A stretch of 64,000 nt of DNA, taken from VRUE01 sp963764365. Lineage in GTDB: Bacteria > Actinomycetota > Thermoleophilia > Solirubrobacterales > 70-9. Location: contig CAVXSI010000020.1 in the NCBI GenBank assembly GCA_963764365.1, positions 1-64,000 of the forward strand, read 5' to 3'. The notes below the pieces were generated by a model, which did not search any database, had not been told where the DNA came from, and saw only the letters and a program-made list of their open reading frames with translations. This document shows, piece after piece, positions 9,156-17,600 of this stretch. Made by a program: the position numbers and the translations under genes. Position 1 is the first letter of the stretch, and every line of letters starts with the position of its first letter.

Positions 9156-10644
9156 CGGGAGTCTCGATCTCGCGCTTGAGGATCTTGCCGGTCGGGCCCT
9201 TCGGCAGGTCGTCGACGAACCAGACGACCCGCGGGTACTTGTAGGCGGCGATCCGGTCCTTGACGTAGGCGCTGACCTCCTCGGGACTCAGCTCCTCGTC
9301 CTCGTGGAGGACGACCGCGGCGCCGATCTCCTCGCCCCACTCGTCGTGGGGGACGCCGACGACGGCCGCTTCGCGGATCTTCGGGTGCTCGTAGAGCACC
9401 TCCTCGACCTCGCGCGGGTAGACGTTGTAGCCGCCGCGGATGATCAGGTCCTTCTTGCGGTCGACGATGTAGAAGTAGCCGTCCTCGTCGGTGCGGGCCA
9501 TGTCGCCGCTGTGGAACCAGCCGCCGCGCATCGCCTCCGCGGTCGCGTCGGGGCGCTGCCAGTAGCCCTTCATGATGTTGTGGCCGCGGATCAGGATCTC
9601 GCCCACCTCGCCCTGGGCTACCTCGTTGTCGTCCTCGTCGACGACCCGCATCTCGACCCCCTCGATCGGGGTGCCGATCGAGCCCGGCTTGCGCTCCATC
9701 TCCGGGTGGTTGGACGAGGCGACCGGCGAGGTCTCCGAGAGGCCGTAGCCCTCGAGCACGACCGCGCCGAAGGCGTCCTCGAAGCCGCGCAGCACCTCGA
9801 CCGGCATCGAGGCCCCGCCGGTGACGCAGGTGCGCAGAGCCGAGGTGTCGAAGCACTCGCGCTCGGGGTGGTGGAGGAGCGCGCCGAACATCGTCGGCAC
9901 CCCGTAGAAGTGGGTGACGCGGTCGCGCTGCATCGTCTCCAACGCCTCGCCGGGGTCGAATTTCGGCACCAGGGTGAGGCAGGCGCCGACCTTGACCGAG
10001 GCGTTCATGCCGACCGTCTGGCCGAAGGAGTGGAACAGAGGGAGGGCGCCGAGGACGACATCGCCCGCGGCGACCTCGCAGGTCGTGCGCGAGGAGACGT
10101 CGGCGTTGCGCCAGAGGTTCGTCTGGGTCAGCTCGGCGCCCTTCGGCTTGCCGGTCGTGCCCGAGGTGTAGAGGATCACCGCGGTGTCGTCGTCCGCGGT
10201 GGCGGCGACCTGCGGGCTCGGCTCGCGCTCGGCCAGCATCGCGGCGAAGGACTCGGGCTCGACCTCGACCGGCTCGGCCCCCGCATCGGCGGCGCCGGCC
10301 CGCGCCTCCTCGGCGAAGCCGTGCCAGGCGAGCAGCAGCTTCGCCCCGGAGTCCTCCAGGTAGAAGGCGATCTCGCGGCGCTTCAGCAGCACGTTCATCG
10401 GCACGACGATCGCGCCCGCCCTCAGCACGCCGTAGTAGGCGACCGGGAACTCGGGCACGTTGGGCAGCATCACCCCGACCCGGTCGCCCTGCGCGACGCC
10501 CTTCTCCCGCAGCAGGGCCGCCAGGCGGGCGCTGCGCTCGTCGAGCTCGCCGTAGGCCAGCTCGGCGTCGCCCAGCCGCACGGCCGGGGCGTCGGGCGAG
10601 CGCTCGGCGCTCTCGACCACCATCGATGCCAGATTCATCCCCAT
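9145..10644 (-). CDS. AMP-forming acyl-CoA synthetase (long-chain fatty-acid-CoA ligase type)
   Basis: About 499 residues of the ANL superfamily. The P-loop-like motif 'VILYTSGTTGKPKGAELTQ' (about 166-184), the A5-like 'LEGYGLSETSP', the adenylate-binding 'GWFHSGDMARTDEDGYFYIVDRKKD' and the C-terminal catalytic Lys in 'LPKGPTGKILKREI' are all present. It activates a carboxylic acid through an acyl-adenylate to a CoA thioester; short length and motif spelling suggest a medium- or long-chain fatty acid. Candidate starts are GTG 10647, ATG 10644 and ATG 10638. It is followed on the same strand by the R2-like/SCP2 fusion gene. Confidence 0.92.
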   Translation of the reverse strand: MGMNLASMVVESAERSPDAPAVRLGDAELAYGELDERSARLAALLREKGVAQGDRVGVMLPNVPEFPVAYYGVLRAGAIVVPMNVLLKRREIAFYLEDSGAKLLLAWHGFAEEARAGAADAGAEPVEVEPESFAAMLAEREPSPQVAATADDDTAVILYTSGTTGKPKGAELTQTNLWRNADVSSRTTCEVAAGDVVLGALPLFHSFGQTVGMNASVKVGACLTLVPKFDPGEALETMQRDRVTHFYGVPTMFGALLHHPERECFDTSALRTCVTGGASMPVEVLRGFEDAFGAVVLEGYGLSETSPVASSNHPEMERKPGSIGTPIEGVEMRVVDEDDNEVAQGEVGEILIRGHNIMKGYWQRPDATAEAMRGGWFHSGDMARTDEDGYFYIVDRKKDLIIRGGYNVYPREVEEVLYEHPKIREAAVVGVPHDEWGEEIGAAVVLHEDEELSPEEVSAYVKDRIAAYKYPRVVWFVDDLPKGPTGKILKREIETPAPV

Positions 10645-10694
10645 CACCCGCGCTTGAGCATAGCTCGGCGGATCGGCACGGATATGCTCAGGCG

Positions 10695-11060
10695 ATGCCG
10701 GATCTGGGTCAGCCGAGCTCGTTCCTCACCCTGGGCAAGGGGGTGCCGGTCTACTCGAGCGACGGGAAGGAGATCGGCAAGGTCGAGTACGTGCTCTCGG
10801 TCCCCGAGGACGACATCTTCGACGGGATCGTGCTCGACACCAGCTCGCTGCCGGGCGGCCACCGTTTCGTCGACGCCCCCGAGGTCGCCGAGATCTACGA
10901 GCGCGGGGTCGAGTTGAAGATCGACGCGGCCGCCTGCGAGCGCCTGCCGAAGCCGAGCCCGAACCCGGGCGAGGCCGAGGTCGGCCCCGACGACATGGTC
11001 CCGGACGGCCGCCACGAAAAGCTGCGCCGCGCCTGGGACCTGATCTCCGGCAAGGGCTGA
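10695..11060 (+). CDS. PRC-barrel-like protein of unknown function
   Basis: 121 residues. 'GKGVPVYSSDGKEIGKVEYVL' near the N-terminus is typical of PRC-barrel proteins (an 80-residue beta barrel found in ribosome maturation and photosynthetic reaction-centre proteins). Cytosolic, no membrane segment. The ATG at 10695 is chosen because the PRC repeat starts soon after it; the frame is open further upstream. Glutamate codons here are 10 GAG and 1 GAA, in contrast to the next gene. Confidence 0.75.
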   Translation: MPDLGQPSSFLTLGKGVPVYSSDGKEIGKVEYVLSVPEDDIFDGIVLDTSSLPGGHRFVDAPEVAEIYERGVELKIDAAACERLPKPSPNPGEAEVGPDDMVPDGRHEKLRRAWDLISGKG

Positions 11061-11110
11061 GGGGGGACCGGGGGGTCGCCTCGGCGGCAAGTCGCTTAGG
11101 ATGCCGCGCG

Positions 11111-11572
11111 ATGAAGGCGCCCCTGCTTGCGATCGCCGCGCTCGTCGCCCTGGCCGTTGCCGGGTGCGGAAGCTCGTCCGGCGAAACCACCACCGCCGCC
11201 GAAAAGACCAAGCCGGCCGTGACGGTGCCCAAGGGCGCCCCGCCGAAGAAGCTGGTCATCAGGGAAATCGAAGCAGGCAGCGGCGAAGAAGCCACGTCGG
11301 GCAGCGAAGTCACCGTCCAGTACGTCGGCGTCGACTACAAGAACGGCAAGGAATTCGACTCCTCCTGGAGCCGCAGCGAACCGTTCACCTTCACGCTCGG
11401 CGAAAGCCAGGTGATCCCGGGCTGGGAACAGGGCGTCGAAGGGATGAAGGTCGGCGGCCGGCGCGAGCTGATCATCCCGCCCGAACTCGCCTACGGCGAA
11501 GCCGGCTCCCCGCCGGCGATCGGTCCGAACGAAACCCTCGTGTTCGTGATCGACCTGCTTGAAGTCGGCTAG
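11111..11572 (+). CDS. FKBP-type peptidyl-prolyl isomerase, secreted lipoprotein
   Basis: 153 residues. A lipoprotein signal peptide ends in the lipobox 'AVAGC' with Cys18 as the likely lipidation site. A short Ser/Thr-rich linker follows, then one FKBP domain from about residue 55: 'VTVQYVGVDYKNGKEFDSSW', 'VIPGWEQGVEGMKVGGRRELIIPPELAYG'. The conserved Tyr, Phe/Asp and Trp of the FKBP pocket are present. It should catalyse prolyl cis-trans isomerisation of exported proteins outside the membrane. Glutamate is coded 16 times by GAA and once by GAG. Its stop overlaps by 4 bases the convergent ATPase gene. Confidence 0.93.
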   Translation: MKAPLLAIAALVALAVAGCGSSSGETTTAAEKTKPAVTVPKGAPPKKLVIREIEAGSGEEATSGSEVTVQYVGVDYKNGKEFDSSWSRSEPFTFTLGESQVIPGWEQGVEGMKVGGRRELIIPPELAYGEAGSPPAIGPNETLVFVIDLLEVG

Positions 11573-12933
11573 CCGAAGATCTCGCTTGCGGTAAGCACGA
11601 GGACCCGGTCGGCGCGAGTCACGCGCTCTCTTGCGCAGATCGCGCAGGTCGGGGCTGCGGAGGTCTTTGGCAAGGCATCCGCCTTGCGCTCCAGGTCGGC
11701 TCTGAGGGAGGCCCCGTCTGCCGTGCGGCTCCATTTCGCCTCGCCAAGCAGCACTGCTTCTCGGCCACGACCAGACAGAGCGACCGCGTCGATCTCAACC
11801 GGGGGCGAGTCCTGCCACCAGCGGCCGATGTCGACGATTCCCTCGCCGAGGTCTCCCCGCGATGCGATCTGGATGAGGTGCTGCCGGAACGCGTCCTCCC
11901 AGCGTTCGCCCATGTGGTCGTCGAGCTGCTCGACCAGGGTCGGGAGGATCTGGTCGCCGAGGCCGCGGCTGATCGCCGAGCGGTGACGATCGAGCACGCC
12001 GAGCCAGAAGGCGAGGAAGTTGTCGGCGATCCGGTAGACCCGTCGCCGGGTGCGCGCCGGGTTCTCGGTGATCGGGACGAGCCGCTCCACCAAACGCAGT
12101 TCGATCAGTCGCTCCAGTACGCGCGTCGGCTCCGCACGGATCGCCTGCTCGATCTCGTTGTGGCGGGTCCGGCCGGAGGCGATCGCCCGCAGGGCAAGCC
12201 CGCCCAGGCCGCCCAGGTCGCCCTCGGTGGCAAGCACCAGCCGCCCCTCGTCGAGGATCCTTCCACCCGGGGTGCAGGCGAGCCTCGAGAGGTTGCGCTT
12301 GACGCTCTGGCCGGTGTCCCACCAGTCGAGGTACAGGGGCACGCCCCCGACGATGCCCCAGACGAGGGCGCGTTCGCTGGGACTCAGGCCGGTCAGCATC
12401 TGAGTTGCCTCGTGTGGGCGGAAGGGGTGCAGGAGCAAGCTCAGGTCGAATCTCCCGTAGAGCGGCGCCCGCTCCTCCTGGATCGCCTCCATCGTGCGAA
12501 CCGCGGAGCCGCAGATGAGGATTCGCAGCTTGGTATCGGCTCGCGCTCGGTCCCAGAAGGCGCGCAGCACACCCGGCAGCTCAGGGCTGACGGCGACGAG
12601 GTCAGGGAACTCGTCGATCACGAGCAGCAGGCGCTCGCGGCGCGCGGCGGCGGCGAGCGAGTCGAGCGCATCGTCCCAGTCGGCGAAGGGCCGCGTGCCG
12701 AGGTCGCGCGAGCCGAGCGAAATCGCCGCCGCCGCCTCGCTGAGCAGGCGCAGCTCGTCACCGCCGGGGCGGCCGGCGCCGGTGTGGAAGACCGTCCGCT
12801 TGTCGCGAGCGAGCTCCTCCAGCAGTGCGGTCTTGCCGACTCGGCGACGTCCCCACAGCAGCCCCATCGACGCGCCGGGGCGCTGCCACCAAGTCTGCAG
12901 CGCTCCCAGCTCTTCAACGCGGTTGACGAACAT
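11569..12933 (-). CDS. AAA ATPase with DUF234-type nuclease-like C-terminus
   Basis: 454 residues. The N-terminus 'FVNRVEELGALQTWW' and Walker A 'GRRRVGKTALLEEL' (about 28-41), Walker B-like 'LLLVIDEFPDL' and the sensor 'ILICGSAVRTME' mark the ATPase_2 group. The C-terminal part contains 'EIDAVALSGRGREAVLLGEAKW', matching the PD-(D/E)XK core of DUF234 ('E..D-(x)n-GEAK'). Such ATPases are common in archaea and scattered bacteria, often on mobile DNA; function is unproven, with DNA binding or defence suspected. TTACAT repeats lie just upstream. A DUF4143-type ATPase precedes it on the same strand. Confidence 0.85.
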   Translation of the reverse strand: MFVNRVEELGALQTWWQRPGASMGLLWGRRRVGKTALLEELARDKRTVFHTGAGRPGGDELRLLSEAAAAISLGSRDLGTRPFADWDDALDSLAAAARRERLLLVIDEFPDLVAVSPELPGVLRAFWDRARADTKLRILICGSAVRTMEAIQEERAPLYGRFDLSLLLHPFRPHEATQMLTGLSPSERALVWGIVGGVPLYLDWWDTGQSVKRNLSRLACTPGGRILDEGRLVLATEGDLGGLGGLALRAIASGRTRHNEIEQAIRAEPTRVLERLIELRLVERLVPITENPARTRRRVYRIADNFLAFWLGVLDRHRSAISRGLGDQILPTLVEQLDDHMGERWEDAFRQHLIQIASRGDLGEGIVDIGRWWQDSPPVEIDAVALSGRGREAVLLGEAKWSRTADGASLRADLERKADALPKTSAAPTCAICARERVTRADRVLVLTASEIFG

Positions 12934-12955
12934 GCACCAAGATTACCAACATCAG

Positions 12956-12984
12956 ATGTAAGTTACATTTGCTGTCAGTTACAT
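12956..12984 (-). promoter_or_regulatory. TTACAT repeats upstream of the DUF234 ATPase gene
   Basis: TTACAT occurs at 12963-12968 and 12979-12984, 16 bp apart, and inverted (ATGTAA) at 12956-12961. The cluster lies 23-51 bases upstream of the start codon in an A+T-rich patch unusual for this window. An operator is the simplest reading. Confidence 0.45.
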
Positions 12985-13032
12985 CCAGTGTCGGCTTATG
13001 GTGGGAGTGCTCGAGAGGCCGTTCCGCCAACG

Positions 13033-14226
13033 TCAAGGGCTGCTTCGGGCTCTGAGAAAGGCGTCGAGTGGAGTGCCGTCGCCGCCGATCAGCGACTTCC
13101 GCACCGGCTGCTTGACGGCGGCCTCGAACGCCGCCATCCCCGGTAGGCCGTCGCGACGGCGGCCGCTCTTGACCTCGATCACGGTCAGGGTCGTGCCGCG
13201 CTGGACGACGAAGTCGACCTCGCGGTTGCGGTGCCGCCAGTAGAGGATCTCCGCCCGCGGGTCGCGGGTGGCGAGGAGGTGAGCGCCGACCGCGGTCTCG
13301 ACCAGTCGCCCCCAGTGCTCGCCGTCGGCCTTGGCCTCGGCGAAGGTGCGCCCGGAAATGGCTGAGACCAAGCCGGTGTCGAGGGCGATCAACTTTGGCG
13401 TGGACCTTCGCTGCCGCACCTTCCCGGATGAGTATTTCTCGAGCCCGACCGCCAGTCCGGCGGCGGCCAGCAGATCGAGGTAGTGCGCCAGGGTCGTCGT
13501 GTTCCCCGCGTCCTGCAGCTGTCCGGTCAGCTTCTGGTAGGAGACGATCTGGCTGGAGTAGTCGCAGACGAGCCGGAAGAGATTGCGCAGCAGCGCCGGC
13601 TTGTCGACCCGGGTGAGCAGCAGTAGGTCGCGCGAGATCGTCGTCTCGACGATCGAGTCGAGGACGTATGCCGCCCATCGCTGCTCGTCCTCGATCAGTC
13701 GCGCGGCACCCGGATAGCCGCCGAAGTGGATGAACTCATCGAGGTTGAGCCCGAAGGCGTCGTGCATTTCGCCGTACGACCAGTGCGAGGCCGGGATCAG
13801 CTCGAAGCGCCCGGTCAGGCTCTCACTGAGCCCGCGTTGAACCCGCAGCGCCGCCGATCCGAGCAGGACGACGCGAAGCGGCATCTCGTCCCGACGATCC
13901 TCGTCCCAGAGCCTCTTCACGGTCTCGGCCCAGCCGGTGACCTTCTGGACCTCGTCGACGGCGAGGATCGCGCCGCCGCGCCGTTCGCGGGTCAGTCGCC
14001 TGGCCTCCTCCCACTGGGCCTCCAGCCAGGCGGAGTCCCGCAGCGCCGGGTCGTCGGCGCTCGCGTATCGGCTCGGCTGTTCGAGCTGCCCGAGCACCTG
14101 CCGCACCGCAGTCGTCTTGCCCACCTGGCGAGGTCCATTGATCACCTGGATACGCAGGGGATCGTCGCCCAACCGCGCCGCCAGCAGCGCGAACATCGGT
14201 CGCCTATAGGTCTGCAATTTGCTCAT
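13033..14226 (-). CDS. AAA_14/DUF4143 ATP-binding protein
   Basis: 397 residues. Walker A 'VINGPRQVGKTTAVRQVL' (about 28-45), Walker B 'GAILAVDEVQKV', arginine-finger-like 'LTGRFELIPASHWSY', then a DUF4143 C-terminal domain with the PD-(D/E)XK-like 'NREVDFVVQRGTTLTVIEVKSGRR'. Members are widely distributed single-gene ATPases without an agreed function; they are often horizontally acquired. A pair of 22-bp-spaced direct repeats sits immediately before the start codon. The related DUF234 ATPase lies downstream in the same direction about 100 bases on. Confidence 0.88.
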   Translation of the reverse strand: MSKLQTYRRPMFALLAARLGDDPLRIQVINGPRQVGKTTAVRQVLGQLEQPSRYASADDPALRDSAWLEAQWEEARRLTRERRGGAILAVDEVQKVTGWAETVKRLWDEDRRDEMPLRVVLLGSAALRVQRGLSESLTGRFELIPASHWSYGEMHDAFGLNLDEFIHFGGYPGAARLIEDEQRWAAYVLDSIVETTISRDLLLLTRVDKPALLRNLFRLVCDYSSQIVSYQKLTGQLQDAGNTTTLAHYLDLLAAAGLAVGLEKYSSGKVRQRRSTPKLIALDTGLVSAISGRTFAEAKADGEHWGRLVETAVGAHLLATRDPRAEILYWRHRNREVDFVVQRGTTLTVIEVKSGRRRDGLPGMAAFEAAVKQPVRKSLIGGDGTPLDAFLRARSSP

Positions 14227-14229
14227 GAC

Positions 14230-14263
14230 ACTGAGTGATTTTACTCAAAGTACTGAGTGATTT
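14230..14263 (-). promoter_or_regulatory. Direct repeat operator candidate before the DUF4143 ATPase
   Basis: ACTGAGTGATTT occurs at 14230-14241 and again at 14252-14263, a 22-bp period (two helical turns), with an inverted ACTCA (14243-14247) between. It starts 4 bases upstream of the start codon, so a protein bound here would block expression; autoregulation is an inference. Confidence 0.5.
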
Positions 14264-14356
14264 GTCGCCTGGTCGATTCGGCAAGGGGCGACGACCTCGA
14301 TACAGACGGCGAACGTGGCTTCGCGGGCAACTTCCGGAGACCTTGAGGCCGTTTCC

Positions 14357-14374
14357 GCGGTTCCGCGGAACCGC
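14357..14374. repeat. 18-bp perfect palindrome downstream of glyS
   Basis: GCGGTTCCGCGGAACCGC is a perfect palindrome just after the glyS stop (minus strand). The 14-base core GGTTCCGCGGAACC recurs at 62469-62482. GCCTGG...GGCAAGG (about 14270-14295) roughly pairs with CCTTGCGAGCCAGG (14374-14387), giving a larger stem that may terminate glyS. Nothing else was seen in 14264-14387. Confidence 0.5.
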
Positions 14375-14387
14375 CTTGCGAGCCAGG

Positions 14388-15776
14388 TCAGCCCAGCTTC
14401 GGGCTGCGCCAGGGCTGGGCGAGGCGGGTGGCCAGGTCGTCGGCGAGGCCGTCGATCGGGACGCGGGTCTGCTCCAGCGAGTCGCGGTCGCGGAGGGTGA
14501 CGGTGTCGTCTTCCATCGTCTGGTGGTCGACGGTGATTCCCCAGGGGGTGCCGATCTCGTCCTGGCGGCGGTAGCGCTTGCCGATCGAGCCGCCCTCGTC
14601 GAACTCGGCGGGGACGCGGCGGCGGATCGCCTCGAAGACCTCGCGCGCCTTCTCCGGCATCCCCTCCTTCGAGACCAGCGGCAGGACGGCGACCTTGACC
14701 GGCGCCAGGCGGGGGTGGAGGCGCAGCACGGTGCGCTGCCGGCCCTCGACCTCCTCGACCTCGTAGGCGTCGACCAGGAAGGCGAGGGTGGCGCGGTCGG
14801 CGCCGGCGGCCGGCTCGATCACGTGGGGGACGTAGCGCTCTTTGGTCTGCTGGTCGAAGTACTCGAGCTTCTCGCCGCTGTACCTGGCGTGCTGGGTGAG
14901 GTCGAAGTCGCCGCGGTCGGCGATCCCCTCCAGCTCCGACCAGCCGATCGGGAACAGGTACTCGATGTCGCTGGTCGCCGAGGAGTAGTGCGAGAGCTCA
15001 TCGGCGCCGTGGGGGCGGACGCGGAGGAAGTCGGGGCGGATGCCGAGCTCGGTGTACCAGCGCTCGCGTTCCTCCATCCAGACGCTGTGCCACTTCTGCG
15101 CTTCGGTCGGGGGCACGAAGAACTCCATCTCCATCTGCTCGAACTCGCGGGTGCGGAAGATGAAGTTGCCGGGGGTGATCTCGTTGCGGAAGGACTTGCC
15201 GATCTGGGCGATCCCGAACGGCGGCTTCTTGCGGGCGAAGCCGAGCACGTTCTTGAAGTTGATGAAGATGCCCTGCGCGGTCTCCGGCCGCAGGAAGACC
15301 TCCGAGCCCTCGCCCGCCACCGGCCCGATGTGGGTCTCGAACATCAGGTTGAACTGGCGCGGCTCCGAGAGCTCGCCGCCGCACTCGGGGCAGCGCAGCT
15401 CGGCGTCGGGGTCGCCGCCTTCGGCCTCGACCGCCTCGCGCAGGTGGTCCTCGCGCCAGCGCTTCTTGCACTTGCCGAGGCACTGCACCAGCGGGTCGGT
15501 GAAGCCCTCGAGATGGCCCGAGGCCTCCCAGACGCGCGGGTGCTGGAGGATCGCCGAGTCGAGGGCGACGATGTCGTCGCGCTCCTGCAGCATCGCCCGC
15601 CACCACTCGGCCTTGACGTTGTTCTTCAGCAGCACGCCGTAGTGGCCGTAGTCGTAGGTCGAGCCGAGCCCGCCGTAGATCTCCGAGGAGGGGAAGACGA
15701 AGCCGCGGCGCTTGCAGAGCGCGACGATCTCCTCCATCGTCGTCTCGATTTGGCTGATCTCGGGCTTGGCCGCCAT
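14388..15776 (-). CDS. glyS: Glycyl-tRNA synthetase (class II, single-chain type)
   Basis: 462 residues, the length of the single-subunit GlyQS-type enzyme. The N-terminus 'MEEIVALCKRRGFVFPSSEIYGGLGSTYDYGHYGVLLKNN' and 'NLMFETHIGPV', 'FLRPETAQGIFINFKNVL', 'QIGKSFRNEITP' (class II motif 2) are diagnostic. A Cys4 cluster-like insert ('CLGKCKKRW' to 'CPECGG') is present. It charges tRNA-Gly in the cytosol. It diverges from the fmdB-like gene across an 83-base gap that must hold both promoters. The C-terminus is anticodon-binding-like ('VLPLVSKEGMPEKAREVFEAIR'). Confidence 0.97.
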   Translation of the reverse strand: MAAKPEISQIETTMEEIVALCKRRGFVFPSSEIYGGLGSTYDYGHYGVLLKNNVKAEWWRAMLQERDDIVALDSAILQHPRVWEASGHLEGFTDPLVQCLGKCKKRWREDHLREAVEAEGGDPDAELRCPECGGELSEPRQFNLMFETHIGPVAGEGSEVFLRPETAQGIFINFKNVLGFARKKPPFGIAQIGKSFRNEITPGNFIFRTREFEQMEMEFFVPPTEAQKWHSVWMEERERWYTELGIRPDFLRVRPHGADELSHYSSATSDIEYLFPIGWSELEGIADRGDFDLTQHARYSGEKLEYFDQQTKERYVPHVIEPAAGADRATLAFLVDAYEVEEVEGRQRTVLRLHPRLAPVKVAVLPLVSKEGMPEKAREVFEAIRRRVPAEFDEGGSIGKRYRRQDEIGTPWGITVDHQTMEDDTVTLRDRDSLEQTRVPIDGLADDLATRLAQPWRSPKLG

Positions 15777-15859
15777 CGGGAGAACGGTATAGAGCGGGCG
15801 CCGGGCGCGGCGCCGCGGCTCGTCCTCGCCGGGGCCTACTGCGATAATCCGCCGCGCCG

Positions 15860-16165
15860 ATGCCGATCTACGAGTACAAATGCGCCAGCGGGCACGTCTT
15901 CGACGTGATCCAGAGGATGAGCGACGAGCCGCTCACCGAGTGCCAGGAGTGCGGCGCCCCCGCCGAGCGAGTCCTGCACCCGGTCGCGATCCACTTCAAG
16001 GGCTCCGGCTTCCACAACACCGACTACGCCAAGAAGAAGACCGGCGCCAACGGCAGCTCCTCCGACTCCTCAAAGGACTCATCCGAGTCCTCCTCGTCCT
16101 CCTCCGACTCCAAGAGCTCAGACTCCAAACCGAGCGACAACAAAGCTCCCGCCAAAGCCGAGTAG
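15860..16165 (+). CDS. FmdB-family zinc-ribbon protein
   Basis: 101 residues. The N-terminal ~40 are a FmdB/CxxC zinc ribbon ('MPIYEYKCASGHVFDV...CQECGAPAERVL'), but the first pair reads Cys-x-x-x-His ('CASGH') while the second is CxxC, as in many family members. Residues ~60-101 are an extreme low-complexity Ser/Asp/Lys tail ('SSDSSKDSSESSSSSSDSKS'). The family is thought to bind DNA or act in regulation, without firm function. Directly after its stop is inverted-repeat element E6. Confidence 0.85.
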   Translation: MPIYEYKCASGHVFDVIQRMSDEPLTECQECGAPAERVLHPVAIHFKGSGFHNTDYAKKKTGANGSSSDSSKDSSESSSSSSDSKSSDSKPSDNKAPAKAE

Positions 16166-16175
16166 ACGTTTTGAG

Positions 16176-16308
16176 GGGCGGGTGTGGGGGCGCCTCGACG
16201 GGGCGTCGCGAAGCGGCCCCGGCAAGGTGATTCTGTGCCGCGAAGCGGCACAACGTTCCACCGCCGAAGGCGGTGGTCAGTCCCGTCGAGGCGCCCCCAC
16301 ACCCGCCC
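16176..16308. repeat. Long inverted-repeat element, copy E6
   Basis: 133 bp between convergent genes. The 27-bp arms at 16176-16202 and 16282-16308 are perfect reverse complements (they begin GGGCGGGTGTGGGGGCGCC). Two inner hairpins follow: GTGCCGC-GAA-GCGGCAC and CCACCGCC-GAA-GGCGGTGG. On the minus strand GGTGGAACGTTGTGC matches the left core of E2/E3 (GGTGGAGCGTCTTGTAC), but the T/A run is missing. The last base is the first base of the neighbouring stop codon. Confidence 0.8.
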
Positions 16309-17540
16309 TACCCGAACAACTTCTTCACGGCCCGCCGCCGCTCCGATTCCGGCACCACGATGCTGTCCCCCGGCCCGATCGTGCAGCCCGAGTGGGCGCC
16401 CTTGCAGAGCACGTCGGCGGCGCTTTCGCCGCCGATCGCGGCGGCGAGGATCAGCTGCGGCATCGTCAGGAAGCCCATGTCGCTGACGAACGCTTTCGGC
16501 GCGTCCCAGCCGATGATCGGCCCCTTGACGAAGTTGTAGGGGATGCGGAGCGGGTCGGTGAGCCGGTCCTTGATGCCGGCGATCACCGCCTGTTGGGCCT
16601 GCTCGCGGTTGATGTCGCTGTAGCCGAGCGTGTAGGCGCTCTTGCCCGGGCCCGGGCATTCGCTCGGCTCGCGGATCCGCGAGTAGATCAGCGCCTCTTC
16701 GCCGTCGAGGGTGTTCTCGCCCTTGCCGAGCCGCAGGGTGAAGCCGCCCTGGCCGCCGCCGGCGCCGCCGGCGATGTCGGCGCAGAGCTTGTGCGGCACG
16801 TTCACCTTGACGCCGCCGACCGCGTCGATCAGCTTTTCGAAGCCGGTGAAGTCGACGATCGCGACGTGGTCGACTTCGATCCCGAGGAACTGTTCGACCG
16901 CTTCGATCTCCGCCTTGGCGCCGCCGAAGGCGAAGGCGGCGTTGATCTTCTGCGGGCTCTGGCCGGGGATTTCGGCATAGCTGTCGCGCGGGATCGAAAG
17001 TTTGCGGAAGGCGCCGCCGCCGGCGCGGATCAGCATCAGCGTGTCGGCGCGGAACTGGCCCTGCGAGCAGCCGTCGTGGGGGGCGTCGCCGTGCTCCTGC
17101 TGTTCGAAGCACTTCTGCGAAGGGGCGGCGCCCGGTTCCTTGGTGTCGGGCGGGCGGGCGTCGGTTCCCAGCACCAGGATCGTCTGCGCGCTCGGCAACA
17201 GGAACGGGTTGCCGTGCAGCGCCGACTTCGCTTCGCCGGACAGCTTGAACGCCTGCAGCTGGGCGGAGACGGCGAAGGCGAGGAAGCTGAGCAGGATCCA
17301 GCCGAACGCCGCCAGTCCGACCCATTTCAGCGCCCGCCTCCAGCCGGGGCGGGGCCGGCGCAGGCCATGGTCGCGGCCGGGACGCCCCGGCAGCTTCGGT
17401 CCCCTCGGCAGCTTCGGCGCCCGCCAGCCACCGACCCCGGAGAGGTCGGGCTTGCGGAAGCGCGAGAGCAGCCCCCTGCGGGATCGGTAGACCTTGTAAT
17501 CGGGCGGTCCCTGCGGCCGCTGCTCGTCGTCGGTTGCCAT
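16308..17540 (-). CDS. LytR-CpsA-Psr (LCP) family cell-wall ligase
   Basis: About 410 residues. A basic cytoplasmic N-terminus, one membrane helix ('ALKWVGLAAFGWILLSFLAFAV'), then an extracytoplasmic LCP domain: 'ILVLGTDARP', 'FRADTLMLIR', 'KLSIPRDSYAEIPG', 'KINAAFAFGG', 'ALIYSRIREP'. The Arg and Asp residues that bind the polyprenyl pyrophosphate are in place. LCP proteins attach glycopolymers to peptidoglycan. The ATG at 17540 has a GGAG ribosome-binding site 7 bases upstream and is preferred over an ATG 6 codons earlier. Glutamate codons are mostly GAA. It diverges from the ROK kinase gene. Confidence 0.92.
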   Translation of the reverse strand: MATDDEQRPQGPPDYKVYRSRRGLLSRFRKPDLSGVGGWRAPKLPRGPKLPGRPGRDHGLRRPRPGWRRALKWVGLAAFGWILLSFLAFAVSAQLQAFKLSGEAKSALHGNPFLLPSAQTILVLGTDARPPDTKEPGAAPSQKCFEQQEHGDAPHDGCSQGQFRADTLMLIRAGGGAFRKLSIPRDSYAEIPGQSPQKINAAFAFGGAKAEIEAVEQFLGIEVDHVAIVDFTGFEKLIDAVGGVKVNVPHKLCADIAGGAGGGQGGFTLRLGKGENTLDGEEALIYSRIREPSECPGPGKSAYTLGYSDINREQAQQAVIAGIKDRLTDPLRIPYNFVKGPIIGWDAPKAFVSDMGFLTMPQLILAAAIGGESAADVLCKGAHSGCTIGPGDSIVVPESERRRAVKKLFG

Positions 17541-17600
17541 GAAAGACTCCGGAATCATGCCGATGCCCGCGGTCGCCCGTCTCAGACCCCGTCTAAAGAA

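Noticed and set aside
13033..15776. CRISPR or other defence operon near the AAA ATPases
   Set aside because: No repeat-spacer array and no cas-, restriction- or Abi-type genes; glyS next door is housekeeping.
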